Below, in pieces: positions 19,430 to 28,434 of a DNA stretch of 64,000 nucleotides. The stretch spans positions 744,001-808,000 of the forward strand of contig NZ_JACHJB010000004.1 in the NCBI RefSeq assembly GCF_014207745.1. Direction: 5' to 3'. This DNA is from Nonomuraea muscovyensis. Its GTDB lineage: Bacteria; Actinomycetota; Actinomycetes; Streptosporangiales; Streptosporangiaceae. The number at the start of each line of letters is the position of its first letter. The stretch's first letter is position 1. The translations under genes and the position numbers were made by a program. The notes beneath the pieces were generated by a model. The model did no database searches. It saw only the letters and a list, made by a program, of their open reading frames with translations, and had not been told where the DNA came from.

Positions 19430-19441
19430 ATGTCATGACAT
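19430..19441. promoter_or_regulatory. GntR-like operator, importer side
   Basis: ATGTCATGACAT is a perfect 12-bp palindrome 41 bp upstream of the binding-protein start, followed at 19444 by a half-site ATATGTCG. The same half-site ATGTC/GACAT recurs next to iolC, suggesting one regulator for both operons. That regulator is not encoded in this window. Confidence 0.55.
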
Positions 19442-19570
19442 TCATATGTCGTAAAGGCCTGGCTATATTTCAGGAACGTGTCGGACCGGTGACCGGCGGG
19501 AGTCGCGGCCCCCTACCCGGCCCGTGCCCGGCGATGTGTCGCACCCCGAGCAAACGATAACGGACATGCT

Positions 19571-19584
19571 AATGTCAGGACATT
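19571..19584. promoter_or_regulatory. GntR-like operator, iolC side
   Basis: AATGTCAGGACATT (6-bp arms AATGTC/GACATT around AG) lies 38 bp upstream of the iolC start and shares its half-sites with the palindrome at 19430. The placement near the start fits repression. Confidence 0.55.
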
Positions 19585-19621
19585 ACGTCGTACTGGGGGA
19601 CCAGAGCCCTCTGGAGGTGCG

Positions 19622-20545
19622 TTGTTCGACCTGATCACGATCGGACGCTGCGGCGTCGACGTCTACCCGCTCCAGACCGGCGTGGGGCTCGCCCACGTCG
19701 AGTCCTTCGGCAAGTTCCTCGGCGGCAGCCCCACGAACGTCGCCGTGGCGGCGGCCCGCCACGGCCTGCGCTCGGCGGTGATCACCGCCACCGGCGCGGA
19801 CCCCTTCGGTGAGTACGTCAAGCAGGCGATCCGCGGATTCGGCGTCGACGACTCCTTCGTGGCCACGGTCGACGGACCGGCCACCCCGGTCACCTTCTGC
19901 GAGATCTTCCCGCCCGACCACTTCCCGCTCTACTTCTACCGCGGCGAGCATCCACCCGACCTCCAGGTGAGCGCGCAGTCGCTCGACCTCGCCGCGATCC
20001 GCGACGCCCGGGTGTTCTGGTTCACCGCGACCGGCCTCAGCCAGGAACCCAGCCGCTCCGCCCACGCCGCCGCGCTCGCCGCGCGCACCTCCGGCTGGAC
20101 CGTCTTCGACCTGGACTACCGGCCCATGCTGTGGGAGTCGGCCGAGGCGGGCCGGCACTGGGTGCGCGAGATGCTCCCGCACGCGAACGTGGCCGTCGGC
20201 AACCTCGACGAGGTGGACAACGCCGTCGGCACCCGCGACCCCGAGGCCGCCGCGCAGGCGCTGCTCGACGCCGGGATGCGGGTGGCGATCGTGAAGATGG
20301 GGCCCGAGGGCGTGCTGGCGCGCAGCGCCACGGAGAGCGTGGTGGCCGAGCCGGTCAAGGTCGAGGTGGTCAACGGCATCGGCGCGGGTGACGCGTTCGG
20401 CGGCGCGGTCTGCCTCGGGCTGGTGCGGGGCTGGTCGCTGGAGCGCACGATCCGCTTCGCCAACGCGGCGGGCGCGTTCGTCGCCTCCCGCCTGGCCTGC
20501 GCCGACGCCATGCCGACGACGGACGAGGTGCAGGCGCTGCTATGA
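19622..20545 (+). CDS. iolC: 5-dehydro-2-deoxygluconokinase
   Basis: A 307-residue PfkB-family kinase (GGSPTNVAVAAARHG near residue 37; catalytic GIGAGDAFGGA near 253). In inositol catabolism IolC phosphorylates 5-dehydro-2-deoxygluconate. The start is TTG at 19622, placed by GGAGG 5 nt upstream; no ATG/GTG lies nearer. It overlaps the next gene by 4 bp and heads the iolC-aldolase-iolB-iolD operon. Confidence 0.88.
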   Translation: MFDLITIGRCGVDVYPLQTGVGLAHVESFGKFLGGSPTNVAVAAARHGLRSAVITATGADPFGEYVKQAIRGFGVDDSFVATVDGPATPVTFCEIFPPDHFPLYFYRGEHPPDLQVSAQSLDLAAIRDARVFWFTATGLSQEPSRSAHAAALAARTSGWTVFDLDYRPMLWESAEAGRHWVREMLPHANVAVGNLDEVDNAVGTRDPEAAAQALLDAGMRVAIVKMGPEGVLARSATESVVAEPVKVEVVNGIGAGDAFGGAVCLGLVRGWSLERTIRFANAAGAFVASRLACADAMPTTDEVQALL

Positions 20546-21483
20546 ACGAGACGACCCTGCCCCCGGCGCCCGCCTCGGGCGCCGCCCGGCACCCCTCCCC
20601 CGCCGCCACCTCCTACGAGCACCTCACCCGCATCCGCGCCACCAACCCCGGCGGCATCGCCGAGGCGGCCGCCCGGCGGCAACGGCGCGAGCTGCCCGGC
20701 GACGGCGACCGGCTGCTCGTCATCGCCGCCGACCACCCGGCCCGGGGCGCGCTGGCCGTGCGCGACCGGCCGCTGGCCATGGCCAGCCGCACCGACCTGC
20801 TCGACCGGCTGCGCATGGCGCTGGGCCGGCCCGGCGTCGACGGCATCCTCGCCACACCCGACGTGCTGGAGGACCTGCTGCTGCTCGGGGCGCTGGAGGG
20901 CAAGCTGGCCTTCGGCTCGATGAACCGGGGCGGCCTGCAGGGCGCGGTGTTCGAGGCGGACGACCGGTTCACCGGCTACGACGCGGCCACGATCGACGCG
21001 ATGGGCCTCGACGGCGGCAAGATGCTCTGCCGCATCGACCCGGCCGACCCGGGGACGGCCTCGACGCTGGAGTCGTGCGCGCACGCGGTGACCGACCTGG
21101 CCCGCAGGCGGCTCGTCGCCATGGTCGAGCCGTTCTGGTCGCGCCGCTCCGGCGCCGGGACGCTGCGCAACGACCTGTCACCCGACGCCGTCATCAAGGC
21201 CATCAGCATCGCCCAGGCGCTCGGCGTCACCTCCGCCTACACCTGGCTGAAGATCCCGGCGGTCGCCGAGATGGAGCGGGTCATGGCGGCCACCACGCTG
21301 CCCGCCCTGCTCCTGGGCGGCGACCCGCCCGACATCGACACCGCCTACGCCGACTGGGGCCGGGCGCTGCGGCTTCCCGGGGTGCGCGGGCTCGTGGTCG
21401 GGCGCGCGTTGCTCTACCCTCCCGACGACGACGTCGCCGCGGCCGTGGACGGCGCGGCCGCCCTGGTTCGAGAGGTTCAGTGA
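20542..21483 (+). CDS. DeoC/Cgl0159-type aldolase of the iol operon
   Basis: A 313-residue TIM-barrel aldolase-like protein (LLVIAADHPARGALAV ... VDGILATPDVLEDL ... LKIPAV, the Lys being the likely Schiff-base residue, ~236). Actinobacterial iol operons place such a protein directly after iolC, where it probably takes the IolJ role: cleavage of 6-phospho-5-dehydro-2-deoxygluconate. This is inferred from context. Overlaps iolC (ATGA) and iolB (TGATG). Confidence 0.75.
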   Translation: MNETTLPPAPASGAARHPSPAATSYEHLTRIRATNPGGIAEAAARRQRRELPGDGDRLLVIAADHPARGALAVRDRPLAMASRTDLLDRLRMALGRPGVDGILATPDVLEDLLLLGALEGKLAFGSMNRGGLQGAVFEADDRFTGYDAATIDAMGLDGGKMLCRIDPADPGTASTLESCAHAVTDLARRRLVAMVEPFWSRRSGAGTLRNDLSPDAVIKAISIAQALGVTSAYTWLKIPAVAEMERVMAATTLPALLLGGDPPDIDTAYADWGRALRLPGVRGLVVGRALLYPPDDDVAAAVDGAAALVREVQ

Positions 21484-22346
21484 TGACATACCTTCCGTAC
21501 GGCAAGGCCGCAGCCGATCCCTGGTCGGTGGAGATCACCCCCGAGACGGCGGGCTGGACCTACTCCGGCCTGCGGGTGGTGGAGCTGGACGGCGCGCCGG
21601 TGTCGTTCGGCACCGGCGAGGAGGAGATGGTGATCCTGCCGCTGGCGGGCTCCTGCACCGTCCGGTGCGCTCCTTCCTCCGGTTCGCCTGACGAGACGGT
21701 CGGGTGGGAGTTGCGGGGCAGGGAGTCGGTGTTCGACAGCCCCTCCGATTTCGCCTATGTCCCGATTGCTTCCCAGGTGACGCTGGAGGGCCGGGGCCGC
21801 ATCGCGCTGCCGGCCGCCAGGGCCACCCGCCGGCTCGAACCCCGCTACGTGCCCGCCTCCGAGGTGCCCGTGGAGATCCGGGGCGCCGGGCAGGCCACCC
21901 GCCAGGTGAACAACTTCTGCGCCCCCGGCGTCTTCGACTGCGACAAGCTCGTGGCCGTCGAGGTGCTCACCCCCGGCGGCAACTGGTCCTCCTATCCCCC
22001 GCACAAGCACGACACCGCCGGCGAGGGCGAGGCGGTGCTGGAGGAGATCTACTACTTCGAGGTCGCCGGAGAGGGCATGGGCTACCAGCGGGTCTACTCC
22101 TCCGAGCGGGGCCGCATCGACACCCTCGCCGAGGTGACCTCCGGCGACGTGGTGCTCGTCCCCTACGGCTACCACGGCCCGTCCATGGCCACGCCCGGCT
22201 ACGACATGTACTACCTGAACGTCCTGGCCGGCCCCGCCGAGGAGCGCACCATGGCCTTCTGCGACGACCCCCGCCACGCCTGGATCCGCTCCTCCTGGGA
22301 GGACCAGGCCCCCGACCCCAGGCTGCCGTTCGGGAGGACCCGATGA
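21483..22346 (+). CDS. iolB: 5-deoxy-glucuronate isomerase
   Basis: A 287-residue double-cupin protein with the metal-binding run SYPPHKHD ... EEIYYFEV and a late PYGYHGPSMATPGYDMYYLNV block, all diagnostic of IolB. It converts 5-deoxy-glucuronate to 5-dehydro-2-deoxygluconate, the IolC substrate. Coupled to both neighbours by overlapping stop/start codons. Confidence 0.92.
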   Translation: MTYLPYGKAAADPWSVEITPETAGWTYSGLRVVELDGAPVSFGTGEEEMVILPLAGSCTVRCAPSSGSPDETVGWELRGRESVFDSPSDFAYVPIASQVTLEGRGRIALPAARATRRLEPRYVPASEVPVEIRGAGQATRQVNNFCAPGVFDCDKLVAVEVLTPGGNWSSYPPHKHDTAGEGEAVLEEIYYFEVAGEGMGYQRVYSSERGRIDTLAEVTSGDVVLVPYGYHGPSMATPGYDMYYLNVLAGPAEERTMAFCDDPRHAWIRSSWEDQAPDPRLPFGRTR

Positions 22347-24220
22347 CGATGACGACCCGGTTGACCGTCGCCCAGGCCGTCGTCCGGTTCCTGGCCGCGC
22401 AGTGGACCGAACGCGACGGCGCCGAGCACCGCTTCTTCGGCGGCTGTCTCGGCATCTTCGGCCACGGCAACGTGGCCGGCCTCGGCCAGGCGCTGGCCAC
22501 CTCCCCCGGCGACCTGCCCTACCGCCTGGCCCGCAACGAGCAGGCGATGGTGCACACCGCCGCCGCCTACGCCCGCGCCGCCAACCGCCTGTCGACGCTG
22601 GCCTGCACCACCTCGATCGGGCCCGGCGCGACCAACATGGTGACCGGAGCGGCCGGGGCGACGATCAACCGGCTGCCGGTGCTGCTGCTGCCCGGTGACG
22701 TGTTCTCCACCCGCGTGGCCAACCCGGTGCTGCAGGAGCTGGAGGACCCGCGCTCCTACGACGTTTCGGTGAACGACTGCTTCCGGCCGGTCTCCCGCTA
22801 CTGGGACCGGATCAACCGGCCCGAGCAGCTTCCCGCCGCGCTGCTCGCCGCCATGCGGGTGCTCACCGACCCGGCCGAGACGGGCGCGGTGACGCTGGCC
22901 CTGCCGCAGGACGTGCAGGCAGAGGCGTGGGACTGGCCGGAGGAGCTGTTCGCCCGGCGCGTCTGGCACATCGCCCGGCCGCGCCCCGAACGGGCCTCCG
23001 TCGCCCGCGCCGCCGAGCTGGTCAGGTCGGCCCGGCGGCCGCTGATCATCGCCGGGGGCGGGGTGCTCTACAGCGAGGCCACCGACGCCCTGGGCGCCTT
23101 CGCCGAGACGCACGGCGTCCCGGTCGCCGAGACGCAGGCGGGCAAGGGGGCGCTGCCGCACGGCCACCCTCTGGCGGTCGGCGCGGTCGGCGCGACCGGC
23201 ACGACCGCCGCCAACGCGCTCGCCCGCGAGGCCGACGTCGTCATCGGCGTCGGCACCCGCTACAGCGACTTCACCACGGCCTCCCGATCGCTGTTCGCGG
23301 CGGACACCCGGTTCGTCAACCTCAACGTCACCGGCTTCGACGCGGCCAAGCTGTCCGGCGTGCAGCTCGTCGCCGACGCCCGCGAGGGCCTGGCCGACCT
23401 GTCGCAGGCGTGCGCGGGCTGGGCCGCACCCGACGCCCACCGGGCCAGGGCCGCCGAGCTGAACCGCGCCTGGGACTCCGCCGTGGACGCCGCCTACGCC
23501 GCCGACGCCGCCGGCGGCTCGCCCCTGCCGCAGCCGGCCGTCATCGGCGCCGTCAACGCCGCCGCGGGCGATGACGGCGTGGTGGTGTGCGCGGCCGGCT
23601 CCATGCCCGGCGACCTGCACAAGCTCTGGCGGCCCAGCGGGCCGGGCAGCTACCACGTCGAGTACGGCTACTCGTGCATGGGCTACGAGATCGCCGGCGG
23701 GCTCGGCATCAAGCTGGCGGCGCCCGAGCGCGAGGTGTTCGTCATGGTGGGCGACGGGTCCTACCTGATGATGGCCCAGGAACTCGTCACGGCCGTCGCC
23801 GAGCGCGTCAAGCTGGTCGTCGTGCTGGTCGACAACTCGGGGTTCGCCTCGATCGGCAACCTCTCCGAGAGCGTCGGCGCCGAACGGCTGGGCACCTCCT
23901 ACGCCTACCGCGGCGGCGGCCGCTACGACGGCGGGCCGCTCCCCGTGGACCTCGCCGCCAACGCCGCCAGCCTGGGCGCCTCGGTGTTGCGGGCCGACTC
24001 GCTGGACGGCCTGCGCAAGGCCCTCGAGACCGCCCGCGCCGCCACCGAGACCACGGTGATCTACGTCAGGACCGACCCGACGGTCTCGGCGCCCTCGTCC
24101 GAGGCGTGGTGGGACGTGCCGGTGGCGGAGCTGTCCACCACCGACGCGGGCCGGGAGTCCCGGCAGGCGTACGAGGCGGGCAAGAAGGAACAGCGCCACC
24201 ACCTCACCCCGCCAGGCTGA
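22343..24220 (+). CDS. iolD: 3D-(3,5/4)-trihydroxycyclohexane-1,2-dione hydrolase
   Basis: A 625-residue thiamine-diphosphate enzyme of the acetolactate-synthase superfamily: N-terminal pyrimidine-binding domain with the catalytic Glu in RNEQAMVHTAAAYARA (~64), central domain, and C-terminal PP domain with GDGSYLMMAQE ... VLVDNSGF (the GDG-N Mg motif). It opens the ring of the inosose-derived diketone. Last gene of the operon; ATG overlaps the iolB stop. Confidence 0.92.
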   Translation: MTMTTRLTVAQAVVRFLAAQWTERDGAEHRFFGGCLGIFGHGNVAGLGQALATSPGDLPYRLARNEQAMVHTAAAYARAANRLSTLACTTSIGPGATNMVTGAAGATINRLPVLLLPGDVFSTRVANPVLQELEDPRSYDVSVNDCFRPVSRYWDRINRPEQLPAALLAAMRVLTDPAETGAVTLALPQDVQAEAWDWPEELFARRVWHIARPRPERASVARAAELVRSARRPLIIAGGGVLYSEATDALGAFAETHGVPVAETQAGKGALPHGHPLAVGAVGATGTTAANALAREADVVIGVGTRYSDFTTASRSLFAADTRFVNLNVTGFDAAKLSGVQLVADAREGLADLSQACAGWAAPDAHRARAAELNRAWDSAVDAAYAADAAGGSPLPQPAVIGAVNAAAGDDGVVVCAAGSMPGDLHKLWRPSGPGSYHVEYGYSCMGYEIAGGLGIKLAAPEREVFVMVGDGSYLMMAQELVTAVAERVKLVVVLVDNSGFASIGNLSESVGAERLGTSYAYRGGGRYDGGPLPVDLAANAASLGASVLRADSLDGLRKALETARAATETTVIYVRTDPTVSAPSSEAWWDVPVAELSTTDAGRESRQAYEAGKKEQRHHLTPPG

Positions 24221-24354
24221 CCACCTCCACGGTGCCCGGGCGGCGTCACGGCGGCCCGCCGCCACCCGGTCAGCGGGCGTCTTCCTGGAGGCCCCCCGCC
24301 CCGTGCGGCGGGTGGCGGTGCCGGCGGCCGTGCCGTACGGGAGGGATGTACGAC

Positions 24355-24509
24355 GGGAAGACGCGTCACACGGCACGGTGCGGCGGGAAGACGCGTGACA
24401 CGGCCAGGTGCGGCGGGAAGACCCGCGGCACCGTCCGGCGTGTACGGCAGGGTACGGCTGGAAGACCCGCGGCGCCGTCCGGGGTGTACGGCAGGGTACG
24501 GCGGGAAGG
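24355..24509. repeat. Two adjoining tandem arrays (30 bp x ~2, then 45 bp x 2)
   Basis: GGGAAG recurs at 24355, 24385 and 24415 (period 30, units containing GACGCGTGACACGG), then a 45-bp unit beginning ACCCGCGGC is present twice (24421-24465, 24466-24509). It fills the iolD/AI-2E gap; the open frames across it are by-products of the repeat. Confidence 0.75.
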
Positions 24510-24542
24510 CTGCTCACCAGACACGACGTCGGGAGGGCCGGG

Positions 24543-25595
24543 ATGAGGGCGTGGCGGGCGCTCGGATGGATCGCGATCATCGCGGTCGGGCTGTTCCTGT
24601 TCCAGGTCCTGCGCACCGTGGTCATCTCGGTCATCGTCGGCGTGTTCATCACCGCGCTGCTGCTGCCGCCCGCCCGGTGGCTGATGCGGCGGGGGCTCAA
24701 CCGGGCGCTGGCCACCGCCGTGGTCTTCGTGAGCGGGCTGCTCGTGGGCGGGGCGTTCATCGCGCTGCTCGTGCCGCCCACCATCGCCAGCGTCTCCGAT
24801 CTGAGCGCCAGCCTCGGCAAGGCCGTCACCGACCTCAACAGCCTCGCCGCCGGGTTCGGCCTCAACGGCGCGGCGGTGGTCGATCAGGTCGGCGACTACC
24901 TGTCGAAGCAGGGCCAGACGATCGCCACCGGGGCGCTCACCGGCGTGCGGACCGCGGGCGAGATCCTCGTCGGGACCGTGCTGGCCCTCATCCTGGCGGT
25001 GTACTTCGTGCACGGCGGTGACCGGTTGTTCCGGTGGCTGGTCGAGCTGACCCCCGTCCAGGCGAGGCGAACCCTCGTCGACAGCGGTGAGCTGATCTTC
25101 ACGGTCATCGGCCGCTACATCCGTGGCGTGGCGCTCGTGGGGCTGGTCGACGGCTTCTTCATCGGGCTGGCGCTGTGGATCATGGGGGTGCCGCTCGCGC
25201 TGCCGCTGGCCGTGCTGACGTTCGTGGGGTCGTTCCTGCCGGTCGTCGGGGCGTTCGCCGCGGGGTTGCTGGCCGCGGTGGTGGCGTTCGTGGCCAAGGG
25301 CTGGCTGGTCGCGCTGATCGTTGTGGCGGTGACCGTGCTGGTGCAGCAGCTCGAGGGGCACGTGCTGGCCCCCCAGATCTACGGCCGGGCGCTCGACCTG
25401 CCCGGCGCGGTGATCATCCTGGCCATCGCCGTGGGCAGCCTGGTCGCCGGCATCATCGGTGCGTTCCTCGCGGCGCCCGTCACGTCGGTGGTCGTGGCCC
25501 TGCTCCACCGCAACGTCACGGCGGCAGAGGGAGCTCCAGCTCCAGCTCGTGCCGGTCCGGGATCCCATCCGCCTGCGAAGGAATCCCCGGCTTGA
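24543..25595 (+). CDS. AI-2E family transporter (PF01594)
   Basis: A 350-residue integral membrane protein with about seven to eight helices in the paired N- and C-terminal arrangement of the family, including the conserved FVGSFLPVVGAF and QQLEGHVLAPQIYG stretches. Members export or exchange autoinducer-2, Na+/H+ or unknown solutes; the role here is open. The ATG at 24543 is preceded by GGGAGGG. Its last ~80 bp overlap a decayed acetyltransferase gene on the other strand, and the Pro/Ala-rich tail looks like antisense of that gene. Confidence 0.8.
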   Translation: MRAWRALGWIAIIAVGLFLFQVLRTVVISVIVGVFITALLLPPARWLMRRGLNRALATAVVFVSGLLVGGAFIALLVPPTIASVSDLSASLGKAVTDLNSLAAGFGLNGAAVVDQVGDYLSKQGQTIATGALTGVRTAGEILVGTVLALILAVYFVHGGDRLFRWLVELTPVQARRTLVDSGELIFTVIGRYIRGVALVGLVDGFFIGLALWIMGVPLALPLAVLTFVGSFLPVVGAFAAGLLAAVVAFVAKGWLVALIVVAVTVLVQQLEGHVLAPQIYGRALDLPGAVIILAIAVGSLVAGIIGAFLAAPVTSVVVALLHRNVTAAEGAPAPARAGPGSHPPAKESPA

Positions 25596-25812
25596 GCTGC
25601 CGCGCCCGGTCCACCCCGTGCCGCCGCCCAGCGGACCGCGTGGAGCAGCCTGCGGCCGACGTCCCTGCCGGGGACGACCGCGTCCAGCGTGACGACCTCG
25701 ACGGACCCGTCGCCCTCGGCGTAGGTGACGACTCCGGCGCCTCACCCTCGAACGCGACCAACCCGGGCAGCGCGCTCGCGTCGACAAGCTCGCCCCGCCC
25801 GTACGCCACCGG
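25516..25812 (-). pseudogene. Decayed GNAT acetyltransferase
   Basis: Family-typical pieces appear in order but in different frames: LPGLVAFEGEAPE, then VVTYAEGDGSVEVVTLDAV and GRDVGRRLLHAVRWAAA after a frameshift near 25740, then VDRARQLKPGIP ... GIPDRHELELEL after a second shift near 25612. The acetyl-CoA-loop-to-C-terminus segment usually between the last two pieces (with the N...ALRFY region) is deleted. No start or continuous frame remains. Confidence 0.65.
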
Positions 25813-26375
25813 CCTCGACCTGATCCTGCCGGGGCGGGGCGAGCGGCTGCTCGACGGCCACGTCCGCCACGAGTTCGCCGTGCAGACCGAGGCGCCGGTC
25901 GCTACCGCGAGGTCCTCGCCGAGTCGCTGCGCCGCGCCTGCGCCGAGACCGGGACGGCGCTCCGGCCGGACGACGCGTCCGTGCCGGCCGCCACGCCGGT
26001 CTCCCCGAGGTGCGCGAGGAGCTGACCATGCTGCGGGCCGCCGGGTGGCGCCTGGCACTGCTCACCAACTGCGACCGCGACCTGATCGCCGAGACGCGGC
26101 GACGGCTGGAGGTGCCGTTCGACGCGGTGGTGACCGCCGCGAACGTGGGCGCCTGCAAACCGGCCGACGCGCACTGCACCGCGTACCGGGAGTCGTTCGA
26201 GCCGGATCGGTGGGTGCACACCGCACAGAGCAACGTCCACGACATCGTGCCCGCCCACCGGCCGGACATCCGCCGCGGGTGGATCAACCGCCGGGCCGAG
26301 CGGCCCACCGACCCGGCGATCGTGCAGGACGAGCTGCCCGCCCTGCACGGCCTCCTGAACGTCCTCGGCCCCTGA
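25811..26375 (+). pseudogene. Decayed HAD-superfamily hydrolase
   Basis: Recognisable haloacid-dehalogenase parts are split over three frames: LLDGHVRHEFAVQTEAPV, then RYREVLAESLRRACAETG (frame shift near 25900), then LPEVREELTMLRAAGWRLALLTNCDRDLI with the motif II region and VGACKPADAHCTAYRE (shift near 26000). The N-terminal DxD motif is not found. A 121-residue open frame at 26010-26375 could still be translated but would lack the catalytic aspartates. Confidence 0.65.
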
Positions 26376-26397
26376 CCGCGCGCCCGCCCGCGTGGCG

Positions 26398-26952
26398 TCA
26401 GCCGCGCTGGTCCAGGACGTCGGCGATGCCCGCGAGGAAGGCGTCCACGTCGGCGATGAGGTAGCCCGACCGCAGCAGCACGGTCGAGAACCTCGCCTCA
26501 CGCACCTCCTTGGCCGTCACCGGATAGTCCGTCGTGCCGCGCAGCGTGGCCACGATCCGGTCGAGGAAGGCGTCCACCTCGTCCTCGTTGTAGCCGGTGC
26601 CCATCCGGCCGGGCCGGAACGCCACCCGTTCGACCCGCGCCGCCTGGGTCTCGAACCACTCCTCGCGTAGCATGTCGCCGGTCGGTTCGGCCATCGCCAG
26701 CCGCATCGGCGCGGTGGCCTTCGTCTCCAGCGCCACGACGAACGCCTCCAGCGCGAAGTCCACGGCCGTCTCGTGGTAGCCGCCGCGCTTGGCCCGGAAC
26801 GTGGCCCTGCGCACGTCGTCGGCCGTGACCGGCTCCAGGTCGCGCGCCCCCCGGCCCAGCGTCGACTCGATCCGCCCGATGAGGGCGTCGACCTCGGCCG
26901 GGTCGTAGCCTGAACGCATACCCATGACGCGCGGAAAGCGGTTCAAGCCCAC
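26398..26952 (-). CDS. DivIVA-domain repeat protein
   Basis: A 184-residue protein with four related modules: SGYDPAEVDALI, GGYHETAVDFAL, TGYNEDEVDAFL and SGYLIADVDAFL, the first and third followed by a V[TN]A..VR.A.F stretch. This is the N-terminal membrane-curvature-binding motif of DivIVA/Wag31-like proteins, here doubled or quadrupled without the usual long coiled coil. It may be a small polar or septal adaptor; the role is unknown. Confidence 0.7.
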   Translation of the reverse strand: MGLNRFPRVMGMRSGYDPAEVDALIGRIESTLGRGARDLEPVTADDVRRATFRAKRGGYHETAVDFALEAFVVALETKATAPMRLAMAEPTGDMLREEWFETQAARVERVAFRPGRMGTGYNEDEVDAFLDRIVATLRGTTDYPVTAKEVREARFSTVLLRSGYLIADVDAFLAGIADVLDQRG

Positions 26953-27037
26953 TCCTTCGGGGTTGTGCCGGGGGGTTCGTCTCTATTGTGGGGTTCTTTA
27001 TCGTGACAATGCGAGTCGTGCTCTACGGTTACCGCAC

Positions 27038-27766
27038 ATGCGGCTCTCACAGGTCTCGTTCCGCTACCGAAGGCGTGAGCGTTATGTCATCCGGGAGGCG
27101 GAGGCCGGCCTCAACCCCGGTGACGTGATCGAGCTGGCCGGGGCGAACGGCGCCGGCAAGTCGACGCTGCTGCGTCTGCTGGCCGGGCTCACCCCGCCCA
27201 CCTCGGGAACGGTGACGGACCGGCCGGCCGTCGTGGGCTTCGCCCCCGACCGTTTCCCCGCCGGGCAGCCGTTCACCGTGGCCGGCTACCTGCGGCACAT
27301 GTCCCGGGTCCGCGGCGGCGCCCGCTGGGAGCCGTGGGCGGAGCGCCTGAACATGACACACCTGCTGAACGTGCGGCTGCGGGAGTTGTCCAAGGGCAGC
27401 GCGCACAAGGTGGGGCTCGCCCAGGCGCTGATGGCCGAGCCGGGGCTGCTCATCCTCGACGAGCCGTTCGCCGGGCTGGACCGGGACACCCGCGACGAAC
27501 TGCCCTCGATCGCGGCGGAGGTCGCCGCCCGGGGCGGCATCGTCGTGGCCAGCGACCACCAGGGCGGCCTACGCGACCATGCCGCGCTGCGCCACTGGAC
27601 GCTGCGGGACGGCCGCCTCGCCGAGGTCGCCGCCCCCGGCGGGCCGCGCGAGGATCACGTGACCGTGGAGGTGCGGGTGCCGGCGGGCGAGCTGCGGGCT
27701 TTCCTGGACAGGGTCCGCGACGAGAGGTACCCGGCCCGCGCCGTGACCCCGGAGGAGGTCGGATGA
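27038..27766 (+). CDS. ABC transporter ATP-binding protein
   Basis: A 242-residue ATPase: Walker A GANGAGKST (~35-43), Walker B GLLILDEPFAGLD, switch His in ASDHQGG. The signature loop is LSKGSAHKVGLAQAL rather than LSGGQ, as in many export-type ABC-2 ATPases. ATG at 27038 has no ribosome site and a TACGGT box 8 nt upstream, consistent with a leaderless mRNA. Coupled (ATGA) to the membrane protein that follows. Confidence 0.82.
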   Translation: MRLSQVSFRYRRRERYVIREAEAGLNPGDVIELAGANGAGKSTLLRLLAGLTPPTSGTVTDRPAVVGFAPDRFPAGQPFTVAGYLRHMSRVRGGARWEPWAERLNMTHLLNVRLRELSKGSAHKVGLAQALMAEPGLLILDEPFAGLDRDTRDELPSIAAEVAARGGIVVASDHQGGLRDHAALRHWTLRDGRLAEVAAPGGPREDHVTVEVRVPAGELRAFLDRVRDERYPARAVTPEEVG

Positions 27767-28434
27767 TCGCCCTGGTGGTCTTCCGCGTCACCGCCTACCT
27801 GCGCTCCCACCGAGCCTTCCAGGCCCTGCTCCCCGTGCTGGCCGTGCTCGCGATCGTGCACGGCAACAGCGCGCCCGTGGGTTCCGAGGCGACCGCGCTG
27901 GCGGACTCGGCCGTGCTCGTCCTGCCGTTCCTGGCCTGGGCCGCGAGGAGCGTTCTCGACACCGAGCCCGACCAGCAGCGGGTCATCTCCGCCACCGGTG
28001 CCGGCGGCGGAGCGCGTGAGGTCGTGGCGGGGTTGCTGGCCGCTCTGACGGCGTGCGTGGCGTTCGCGGCGCTGGCGTTCGGGTGGGGCCTGACGCTGGG
28101 GCTGTCGGCCCTTCCCTCCCCGGCGGTCACCGGGGCCGCCGCCACGCTGCACGTCCTCGCCGCCCTGGCCGGTGTCGTCCTGGGCGCTCTCACCAGCCGC
28201 GTGATCGTCCCGTCGCCGGCGCTCTCGATCATGGGATTGCTCGCCGGCTATCTGGCGATGCTGCTGGTCAGCGCCTCACCGCTGTACTGGCTGACGGTGC
28301 CGGTGACGGCCTGGATCAAGGCCGCCACCGCCGGCGACCTGCCCGCCCGACTGCCCGCGCTGGCCACCGTCTCGCTGGTGTGGTGTGTCGCCGGCCTCGC
28401 CGCGTACGCCGCCCTGCGCCGCACCCGTCCGTGA
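27763..28434 (+). CDS. ABC transporter membrane protein
   Basis: A 223-residue protein with about six hydrophobic helices and no soluble domain. It is coupled by 4 bp to the ATPase gene and so is probably the permease of the same exporter. No substrate can be inferred; there is no regulator next to it. Confidence 0.7.
   Translation: MIALVVFRVTAYLRSHRAFQALLPVLAVLAIVHGNSAPVGSEATALADSAVLVLPFLAWAARSVLDTEPDQQRVISATGAGGGAREVVAGLLAALTACVAFAALAFGWGLTLGLSALPSPAVTGAAATLHVLAALAGVVLGALTSRVIVPSPALSIMGLLAGYLAMLLVSASPLYWLTVPVTAWIKAATAGDLPARLPALATVSLVWCVAGLAAYAALRRTRP

Noticed and set aside
24355-24509. CRISPR-like spacing of a ~30-bp repeat
   Set aside because: Copies are directly adjacent with no unique spacers, too few, and no cas genes are present.
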